A stretch of 28,330 bases of DNA. Source: a virus. Below the pieces are notes generated by a model. The model was not told where the DNA came from, ran no database searches, and saw nothing but the letters and a program-made list of their open reading frames with translations. Location of the stretch: IMG/VR virus record IMGVR_UViG_3300049825_000310, positions 1 to 28,330 of that record. One strand, 5' to 3'. Within the stretch, counting starts at the first letter, position 1. Each line of letters opens with the position of its first letter. Below, one piece after another: positions 21,084 to 27,234 of the stretch. Both the position numbers and the translations under genes were made by a program.

Positions 21084-21865
21084 TAAAAGTAATACCTAGT
21101 AAAATAGCTAATGAATTTGTAAAAAAGCATCATTACAGTGGTAAAGTTGTTAATAAATCAAGTTTACATTTTGGTTGTTTTTTAGATAATAAATTACACG
21201 GAGTTTTAAGTTACGGTAGTCCTTTAGATAAATCAAAAGTTTTACCATTAGTTTATTCAGGCGATAAAAATAAAAATGAAAAATGGAATGAAATGCTTGA
21301 ACTTAATAGAATGGCATTTGATGACTATCTTCCAAAGTATTCAGAAAGTAGATGTATTGCGATTAGCATTAAATTAATTAAAAAAAATGCACCGCAAATA
21401 AAATGGTTGTTAAGTTTTTCAGATGGTACTCAATGCGGAGATGGTACAATTTACAGAGCAAGTGGGTTTAGTTTAACTCAAATAAAAATTAGTCAAAATG
21501 ATTTATGGGAATTACCAAATGAATTAGCATATTTAAGCAAGGGAAAACAAACAGTTCACAGAATTACAATACAATGCGGAACTTCATTAATTAGTAAATG
21601 GGTCATGAATAAATATAACAGGTTTACAATACCGTTAGAACAATTACAAAAAGAAAATGGTGGTAAATTGCAATCAGGAAACCAATTAAGATACATCTAC
21701 CTAATAGACAAAACTTGCAAAATAACCGTTCCAATATTACCATTTAGCAAAATAGATGAAATGGGAGCAGGAATGTACAAGGGAAAAAAGACTACTTTAG
21801 CCGAAAGAAAACTTTTACAAGCGGAGTTACCTCACAAGGGAGAGGATAGTGCAATCCAGCACTAG
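21059..21865 (+). CDS. Mom-like DNA-modification enzyme (GNAT fold)
   Basis: The ATG at 21059 gives 268 residues. The protein resembles the phage Mu Mom group: an early KKHHYSGK element (about 20-27), FGCFLDNKLHGVLSYGSPL, MLELNRMAFDDYLPKYSESRCIA (split over 79-101), WLLSFSDGTQCGDGTIYRASGF and LTQIKISQNDLWE. Mom adds a carbamoylmethyl group to N6 of adenine, which protects phage DNA from restriction. The gene is visibly more AT-rich than its neighbours, consistent with transfer. It overlaps the ParB-like gene 5' and a tRNA-like sequence 3', so the last ~15 codons may be read-through of RNA-gene sequence and the true end may be earlier. Confidence 0.72.
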   Translation: MGRAKEILVKVIPSKIANEFVKKHHYSGKVVNKSSLHFGCFLDNKLHGVLSYGSPLDKSKVLPLVYSGDKNKNEKWNEMLELNRMAFDDYLPKYSESRCIAISIKLIKKNAPQIKWLLSFSDGTQCGDGTIYRASGFSLTQIKISQNDLWELPNELAYLSKGKQTVHRITIQCGTSLISKWVMNKYNRFTIPLEQLQKENGGKLQSGNQLRYIYLIDKTCKITVPILPFSKIDEMGAGMYKGKKTTLAERKLLQAELPHKGEDSAIQH

Positions 21866-21891
21866 GGGGCGTTCGATTCGACCACTTCGCT
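21821..21891 (+). tRNA. tRNA-Gly-like sequence with abnormal anticodon loop
   Basis: A 71-nt cloverleaf: acceptor GCGGAGT/ACTTCGC (7 bp, one G-T), T8 A9, D-stem CCTC/GAGG with A14, GG and A21 in an 8-nt loop, A26, anticodon stem TAGTG/CACTA, a 2-nt variable loop, T-arm with TTCGATT and discriminator T. Glycine identity features are present: G1-C72, C2-G71, G3-C70, T73 and a TCC triplet. Oddities are an 8-nt anticodon loop (CAATCCAG) without the normal U33, a very short variable loop and a G-A mismatch at T-stem pair 51-63. No CCA is encoded. It may be a degenerate or a non-translating tRNA. Confidence 0.55.
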
Positions 21892-21904
21892 CAAATTATT
21901 AAGA

Positions 21905-22240
21905 ATGACAAATAGTGACATAAATAAAAAGGGAATGATAGAGGCGTTGGAGAAGTCTTTAGGCATTGTTACCACAGCGTGCAAGGCAGTTGGTATAAGC
22001 AGAGAAACTCACTATCGTTGGCTGAGTGAAGATGAACAGTATAAGTCCTCAGTTGACAGCATTGCCGACATAGCATTGGACTTTGCCGAAAGTAAACTTC
22101 ACAAGTCGATTGAAAACGGAAGCGACACGGCCTGCATCTTCTACCTTAAAACCAAGGGCAAGAAACGCGGCTACATTGAACGCAATGAGATAACGGGTGC
22201 AGACGGCAACCCAATAATTATAATGCCAAGCGATATATGA
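21905..22240 (+). CDS. Putative terminase small subunit
   Basis: This 111-residue protein has an HTH-like N-terminal part (SLGIVTTACKAVGISRETHYRWL at about 18-40), then a helical segment (SVDSIADIALDFAESKLHKSIENGS) and YLKTKGKKRGYIER. This matches small terminase subunits, which bind the packaging site. It begins right after the tRNA-like sequence and overlaps the tail chaperone start by 4 nt. Its partner, the large subunit, lies 5 kb away on the other strand, which is unusual. Confidence 0.7.
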   Translation: MTNSDINKKGMIEALEKSLGIVTTACKAVGISRETHYRWLSEDEQYKSSVDSIADIALDFAESKLHKSIENGSDTACIFYLKTKGKKRGYIERNEITGADGNPIIIMPSDI

Positions 22241-22830
22241 ACATATACATACGCTCACTTTCCAAAATCACATTAAAACAATACTGCGATTACAAGTCTG
22301 CAGTCGATGACATTGAACGTGCAATCGTGGCCACTGGATTAAACCGCGAAAAGGTGTTGGCACTTAAAATGGAAAGCATAAAGAAGATTTGTGAAGTGTT
22401 CAATGAGATAATTTCACACGAGGCACAACCACTGGAGCAAAAGATAAAAGTCAAAATAGGTTTGCGGTCAATGAAGTTGGCCTTCATTCCCGACCTGCAG
22501 AACATGACCGCTGCTGAGTACATCGATATGGATGAGTGCGGCAAGATGGTATTCCAAAATAAGAAGGGTGCGGACTACTCCTATCTGATTAAACTCATGG
22601 CCGTTCTTTACAGACCTATCAAAGAAGCGTGGGGCGACAATTATAATCTGATACCATACGATGCTGCCGGCACCCGCCACTACATGAAGTACATTGAAGC
22701 ATTGCCAATGGATAAAGTCTTTGGTGGATTGTTTTTTTTTTCAAGTTTAGAAACGAAACTTCAGCAAGGTTTGAGCGATTATTTGGCGGAGCAAATGACG
22801 ATGGCGAAGAAAGAAATAAACCAGGCCTAG
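22237..22830 (+). CDS. Tail assembly chaperone, frame-0 product
   Basis: This 197-residue helical protein contains KVKIGLRSMKLAFIPDLQNMTAAEYIDMD (in part) and a YSYLIKLMAVLYRPIKE segment with NYNLIPYDA, familiar from tail assembly chaperones of Bacteroidetes phages. Just before its end the codons FFF are read on a run of ten T. Ribosomes that stay in frame add SSLETKLQQGL and stop at 22830. It is the short form of a lambda gpG-like pair. Confidence 0.7.
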   Translation: MNIYIRSLSKITLKQYCDYKSAVDDIERAIVATGLNREKVLALKMESIKKICEVFNEIISHEAQPLEQKIKVKIGLRSMKLAFIPDLQNMTAAEYIDMDECGKMVFQNKKGADYSYLIKLMAVLYRPIKEAWGDNYNLIPYDAAGTRHYMKYIEALPMDKVFGGLFFFSSLETKLQQGLSDYLAEQMTMAKKEINQA

Positions 22831-22997
22831 CTACTAACTATGGATGGTTTGCTATTTTGGAAACTTTAGCAGAGCGGGATATTACGAAATTTGACTTAGT
22901 TTTGCAGAGGCCTATTTACGAATTATTCACTCATTTATGTTACATAGAGGATTACAATATTGAGCAACGCAAGTACATACAACGCACTGATAGCTAG
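22237..22997 (+). CDS. Tail assembly chaperone, -1 frameshift product
   Basis: A slip of -1 at the T run joins residues 1-168 to 85 residues read in the other frame (22740-22994, stop TAG 22995-22997), about 253 residues in all. The extension is clearly protein-like: ARFERLFGGANDDGEERN, then NYGWFAILETLAERDITKFD and RPIYELFTHLCYIEDYN, a layout typical of the C-terminal extension (lambda gpGT-like) of tail chaperones. It has no start codon of its own and fills the 129-nt space between the frame-0 stop and the next gene. Confidence 0.75.
22732..22741 (+). promoter_or_regulatory. Slippery site for -1 ribosomal frameshifting
   Basis: Ten T followed by C, read in frame as TTT TTT TTT TCA. Phe-tRNA can re-pair after a one-base backward shift, giving TTC AAG. 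The long homopolymer would also allow RNA polymerase slippage. Confidence 0.72.
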
Positions 22998-23742
22998 GTT
23001 CAAGCAATTTGCTGACGATCATTTTATGATTAAGATGTTCAACTACGGTCAGTACGAGAACGATAGCACCGCGAAAGAACCAATGTTTCCAAGCATGGCC
23101 GTTCAACCTGAGAGTGTTCAGATGAACGCAGGTGAAGCCATTCACACTTTCAATATTGTATTTGTTGATTTACCACATTCAAAGAATGATGGAACTGTTC
23201 ACGAAAAAGAAGCGTTGAGCGATTGTTTACAGTTGGCTCAGGACCTATGCGCTTTGATTAAATTAGGTACATTCTTCGGTGAACAAGTAAGCATTGAAGG
23301 AACACCAACGGCAACTTATGTAACTCAGGAAGGTGAACATACTTTGAGCGGTGTTCAATTATCTTTATCTATTTCAGTTCCATTTGAGTGGAATGTTTGC
23401 GACATACCGGCAACTTTTTCAACTCCAGGTTCTTCGGGGCCGGGTGTAGGCAATCCCTCAGTAGGAGGATTAGATTGTGAGGAATTAAGTATGTGCCCGA
23501 TAATTAAAAGCATAATTGAAATAGTAGGCACGATAGCTACACCGTACACAACTAAGTTACCGAACGCATTAACGGCAACGTATGCAGCAAGCGCTCATGG
23601 TTTGTTATTAGTGACTGGTGTAATGGTATTGAACACATCTAATAACGAAGTGGAGGTACTTGTTAATATTAATCAGACTAATCAAGATGTAATTGTTAGT
23701 TCTAACATAAATTTGCAAAATCATACAATAATCATATCATAA
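22960..23742 (+). CDS. Tail-module protein, possible tail terminator
   Basis: No ATG fits. The TTG at 22960 gives 260 residues and keeps STYNALIARFKQFADDHFMI, which looks conserved. ATG 23029 is the alternative. Residues 1-150 have the shape of a tail-completion protein: FKQFADDHFM, VFVDLPHSKND, LSDCLQLAQDLCALIKLG, TLSGVQLSLSISVPFEWNVCD. A Pro/Gly/Ser linker follows, and then a beta domain at about 185-260. It overlaps the end of the frameshifted chaperone by 38 nt. Role inferred. Confidence 0.65.
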   Translation: MSNASTYNALIARFKQFADDHFMIKMFNYGQYENDSTAKEPMFPSMAVQPESVQMNAGEAIHTFNIVFVDLPHSKNDGTVHEKEALSDCLQLAQDLCALIKLGTFFGEQVSIEGTPTATYVTQEGEHTLSGVQLSLSISVPFEWNVCDIPATFSTPGSSGPGVGNPSVGGLDCEELSMCPIIKSIIEIVGTIATPYTTKLPNALTATYAASAHGLLLVTGVMVLNTSNNEVEVLVNINQTNQDVIVSSNINLQNHTIIIS

Positions 23743-23746
23743 TCAA

Positions 23747-24505
23747 ATGGCAGAAAAAGGAATTTACATAAATTTAAACGGTCAGAAAGTAAACATTATA
23801 AAAGACTTTCGTTTAAACCCGTTAACAACAGCGCTAAGAACTACGCTCGGTTCGACTCTAAATAGTAACCACACGGGCTTGCAGTGTTACGACACTGACG
23901 AAAACGTAAACTATTTCTGGAATGGTTCGGCATGGAATAGTGGAGTTGCCCCCGTTGCAGGCATGATGCAATACAATGGACCTCACGCTTCATTGACAAC
24001 AGCACCAGCAGGCGCAAGCGATGGCGATGTGTATTACATGAACACATCAGGCACGTTGACATTTGCTGGTGTTACCTTCGCGCCAAGTGCATCAGTTCAA
24101 ATAGGCGACCAAATAGTTAGACGGTCGGCAACTGAGTACGATGTTATACAAGGCAACTCGATACCATCCACAGAAACGGTTGCGGGTATAATCGAAATTG
24201 CTACGCAACCTGAAACCAACGCTGGCACAAATGATACGTTTGCGATTACTCCTTTGAAACTTGCAACGTATAATGCAGCACAAGGCTATGCTAAAAAGCA
24301 TTTTCAAAATGCGATTACGTTGGTTGCTAACACTCCATTGACTATTACTCACAATCTTGCGTTATCGAATAAGGATGCGTTTGTAGCGAGTGTAAAAGAT
24401 AGCACTGGTGCTGTTATAGAAGTTGCCATAGTATCAATAGGAGTAAACTCATTATCTATTGAAAGTGCAATAGCGGCAACCAACGTTACAATTACGGTTG
24501 TATAA
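23747..24505 (+). CDS. Tail fibre-type protein
   Basis: This 252-residue protein has a fibre-like sequence with TLNSNHTGLQCYDTDENVNYFWNGSAWN near the start and ETVAGIIEIATQPETNAGT then TFAITPLKLA in the middle. The latter is the well-known phage fibre repeat (TVAGI-x-EIAT-x-x-E-x-x-x-G-x-D ... TP-x-K-L). The C-terminus is beta-rich. It likely forms a trimeric fibre or spike for host recognition. Confidence 0.75.
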   Translation: MAEKGIYINLNGQKVNIIKDFRLNPLTTALRTTLGSTLNSNHTGLQCYDTDENVNYFWNGSAWNSGVAPVAGMMQYNGPHASLTTAPAGASDGDVYYMNTSGTLTFAGVTFAPSASVQIGDQIVRRSATEYDVIQGNSIPSTETVAGIIEIATQPETNAGTNDTFAITPLKLATYNAAQGYAKKHFQNAITLVANTPLTITHNLALSNKDAFVASVKDSTGAVIEVAIVSIGVNSLSIESAIAATNVTITVV

Positions 24506-24945
24506 TGGGTAAGGCCAACTACGATGAAATAACGATAGCCGAACAGGCAGTGGCACCTGCTACGCCTGCTTCGGGTTTTGGCCATATATATCCAAAGCCT
24601 GATGGTAAATTGTACTATAAAAATTCATCAGGAGTTGAAACAGAATTAACCAATGTAGCGGGTGTTGGAATATCGCGAGTAGTTACGCAGGTATCTACTA
24701 ACATAACAGCGGGTAGTGCGGCAATTACCGACTACGATTATTACATTACGAACGGCAGCACGGTTACTTTACCAACGGCAGTAGGCAATACGAACATATA
24801 CACGTTCACACGAACTGGTTCTGTTGATTGCACCATAAACACAACATCAAGTCAGACTATCAATGGTGACTTAACAGCGGTTATAAAGTTGACAAATTAC
24901 ATTTTAACAATTCAAAGCAACGGCACTAATTGGGTGGCGAAATAA
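24505..24945 (+). CDS. Fibre-related virion protein
   Basis: This 146-residue protein begins one base before the previous stop ends. It has an N-terminal GFGHIYPKPDGKLYYKNSSG at about 23-42, a common phage fibre element (G-x-x-x-IY-x-K-x-DG-K-LY-x-K), then a Thr/Asn-rich beta domain (ITDYDYYITNGSTVTLP, NIYTFTRTGS). Likely part of the tail fibre or base with its neighbours. Confidence 0.7.
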   Translation: MGKANYDEITIAEQAVAPATPASGFGHIYPKPDGKLYYKNSSGVETELTNVAGVGISRVVTQVSTNITAGSAAITDYDYYITNGSTVTLPTAVGNTNIYTFTRTGSVDCTINTTSSQTINGDLTAVIKLTNYILTIQSNGTNWVAK

Positions 24946-24948
24946 ATC

Positions 24949-25953
24949 ATGGCGGATTATCCATTAATATCAGGTGTATCAACGGTAAATAGCAGTGCGG
25001 TTGCACTAGGAATAGGCGGTGTATTCACTGGCACAAGCATAGATGTTTCTTGTTGCTCGACTATTTCAGTGAGTGTATTTGCAAACGTGGCAAGTGCAAC
25101 GAATGGGCTTTCTATGCAACAGAGTTCAGACGGCACTAATTGGGATATAACTGACACATTCACTGTACCTGCTGCAACAGGTAAAACATACTCTGTTCCT
25201 CGCGTTGCAAAGTTTGCCCGCGTAGTTTATACCAATGGAGCTGTTGCTCAAGCATCATTCAGACTTCAAACGATTACTAGTATCGAAGCTCCAAACTCAT
25301 CAAGTGTAAAACCACAAGATGCAAGAAGCAATGAGAATGACTTTGTGGAAGTTGTTAATGCACCAATGTTATATGACAACGTGACTGATTCATGGAGCAG
25401 AGATAGAGGCGGTCACACACGAAACAGAGTTGGTCAATACGCGGCTACGACATTTAGGACAGCGGCATTGGCATCGGCATTACATAATATTTTCACAATA
25501 GAAAACCCAACGGGAAGCGGAAAGATAATGTACATTAAGTCTATAACATTCACCTTAGACACATTGGCTGCGTTGGCTGGTTCAGCACCGACAGTTAAGC
25601 TAAGTAAACTGGCAGCACTGCCAACATTAGGTACGGTTATAACATCTACAAAATGGAAAACATCCGATGCTACAGCGGTTGGAATAGTTCGCTGTTCTAC
25701 TTCTAGTGACGGTGGTGCAGTTACTGCTATTACAGCTACAGCGGGTGTAGTTATCAATGCAATTTTTCAAAACAAATTCCAAACAGCAGCAGGATATATA
25801 ATTCAAACGGTTCAGGAACTTTTGCCGAATATAGATAGGCATCGAGACCCGTATGTATTAGTGGCAGGAGAGTCGTTATTGGTTCAAGTACCTATAGCAT
25901 CAACCGTTACAAATGCGTATTTACTTACTGTAGTTTGGGAAGAAGGAACATAA
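24949..25953 (+). CDS. Virion structural protein, fibre/decoration-like
   Basis: This 334-residue protein is Ala/Ser/Thr-rich. The N-terminal half has beta sandwich character (TISVSVFANVASATNGLSMQ, SSDGTNWDITD), resembling phage proteins with a carbohydrate-binding-like fold. The C-terminal half contains IMYIKSITFTLDTLAALAG and YVLVAGESLLVQVPIAS. No enzymatic motif. It is placed among fibre genes, so a host-contact or base-plate decoration role is likely. Confidence 0.6.
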   Translation: MADYPLISGVSTVNSSAVALGIGGVFTGTSIDVSCCSTISVSVFANVASATNGLSMQQSSDGTNWDITDTFTVPAATGKTYSVPRVAKFARVVYTNGAVAQASFRLQTITSIEAPNSSSVKPQDARSNENDFVEVVNAPMLYDNVTDSWSRDRGGHTRNRVGQYAATTFRTAALASALHNIFTIENPTGSGKIMYIKSITFTLDTLAALAGSAPTVKLSKLAALPTLGTVITSTKWKTSDATAVGIVRCSTSSDGGAVTAITATAGVVINAIFQNKFQTAAGYIIQTVQELLPNIDRHRDPYVLVAGESLLVQVPIASTVTNAYLLTVVWEEGT

Positions 25954-25954
25954 T

Positions 25955-26524
25955 ATGGAAAGTAAGCACATACAAGATGCTGCGAAAGCCTTCGGCCAAA
26001 TGGTTGTTGAGCGTGCACAGCGCAATCTTGGTGCTACTCGAATAGTCAACGGCAAGCGTAGAAGGGCAGTAAGTACCGGCACGCTTAAAAATGATTTGAC
26101 ATATAAGCCACGGCACCGTAACAACAAAACAACTATTGACTTCACCACGAAAAGCGAAAGCACAAGACAATATGCGGATGTGGTTGAGTATGGTAGGCGC
26201 AAGGGCGCGAAGGTTCCAAAGATTAAACCCATAATGGATTGGATAAAACGGAAACCTATTAAGTTAAAAGATAAGAATGGTAAGTTCATAAGTATGCAGC
26301 CATATATTAATTCAAGGGGCAAAACAACTGACCCCGTATTAGGTGCAGCCATAGCCATAGCAAAGAGCATAAGCAAGAACGGAACGCCCGCAGTTAAGTA
26401 TTTCAATGAAGCTATTCAGACTACTTTGGATGATGACGATGGTAAATTATTTTTGGATTCCATGGAAAAGGAAATAGAATTAAGGTTACTTTTGAACTCA
26501 CGAAAAAAACAAAATAATTTATGA
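25955..26524 (+). CDS. HK97 gp10-like tail-completion protein
   Basis: This 189-residue basic protein has TGTLKNDLTYKPRHRNNKTTIDF, then QYADVVEYGRRKGAKVPKI and MDWIKRKPI, the hallmarks of the HK97 gp10 (neck/tail completion) family: G-x-L-x-x-x-L, Y-A-x-x-V-E-x-G-R-x-x-G-x-x-P and a W-I motif. It acts at the head-tail joint. Finding it among fibre genes is not the usual place beside the portal, but the motif is clear. It overlaps the next start by 4 nt. Confidence 0.78.
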   Translation: MESKHIQDAAKAFGQMVVERAQRNLGATRIVNGKRRRAVSTGTLKNDLTYKPRHRNNKTTIDFTTKSESTRQYADVVEYGRRKGAKVPKIKPIMDWIKRKPIKLKDKNGKFISMQPYINSRGKTTDPVLGAAIAIAKSISKNGTPAVKYFNEAIQTTLDDDDGKLFLDSMEKEIELRLLLNSRKKQNNL

Positions 26525-27234
26525 AACAGATTACAACTTTATTATTTGCACTGCTACTTACTGTAATTGGAAGTGGGCAGACTTGTTATGAGATTCCAAA
26601 GTATCAACACACCATATCAGGCCATGACATAGGTCAATCCTTTATGGCTTGCAATGATGCTGACCTCATAACGGTAACAACAAGTTTAGCCACTACATAC
26701 GCCACTACAAATGAAATAGAGTTCCGTGTATATGACCAAAATAATATAGTAGTAGGTAGTCAATCATACACGGTAAATTTGCCAGTGTGGGTATATCCAC
26801 AAGGAGGTGTGATGCACGAATTTACTTTTTATGCTTCAGCACCTATAAACGGGGGGCAATATTATAAATGGGAATTGAGCTATTGTTGTGACTATGTCAA
26901 CCCTGATTATTCAGTTAATGAGATAATTTGTGGAAGAACTGCTATTTCAGAGATAAGCGGCAATGCATATTTTAACCACTACAATGCAGACGGCACACCA
27001 TACTACCAAGTAAACCAAGTAAAGGACATATACGCTAAAGTTGAGTTAAAACAGCATGGTTGCGAAGGCGACTTTAATGGTGATAATCAGGTGGACAATA
27101 CCGATGCGGCAATAATAGCGGCTCAGTACGGTATGCCATGCTTAAACATAACCACTGACATGGATGGAGATTGTGATGTGGATGATATGGACTTGGATAT
27201 ATTTAAAAAATTGTTAGGTACTAAATGCAATTAA
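26521..27234 (+). CDS. Secreted protein with dockerin-like calcium repeats
   Basis: This 237-residue protein has a signal peptide (MKQITTLLFALLLTVIGSGQ, cleavage before Thr-Cys). A beta domain follows at about 30-130 (DIGQSFMACNDADLITVTT, EFRVYDQNNIVVGSQ), similar to Bacteroidetes adhesion or anchoring modules. The end has two calcium loops, GDFNGDNQVDNTDAAI at about 181-196 and DMDGDCDVDDMDLDIF at about 215-230, a pair like a type I dockerin. Six or more Cys in the secreted part suggest disulfides. It overlaps the tail-completion gene by 4 nt and the next gene follows directly, so it is co-expressed with tail genes. Confidence 0.7.
   Translation: MKQITTLLFALLLTVIGSGQTCYEIPKYQHTISGHDIGQSFMACNDADLITVTTSLATTYATTNEIEFRVYDQNNIVVGSQSYTVNLPVWVYPQGGVMHEFTFYASAPINGGQYYKWELSYCCDYVNPDYSVNEIICGRTAISEISGNAYFNHYNADGTPYYQVNQVKDIYAKVELKQHGCEGDFNGDNQVDNTDAAIIAAQYGMPCLNITTDMDGDCDVDDMDLDIFKKLLGTKCN

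Noticed and set aside
21866-21904. Promoter before the small terminase
   Set aside because: Most of the gap belongs to the tRNA-like sequence and no TAnnTTTG box is present.
22831-22959. Non-coding gap after the tail chaperone
   Set aside because: It is explained by the -1 frame extension, which is open to 22994.
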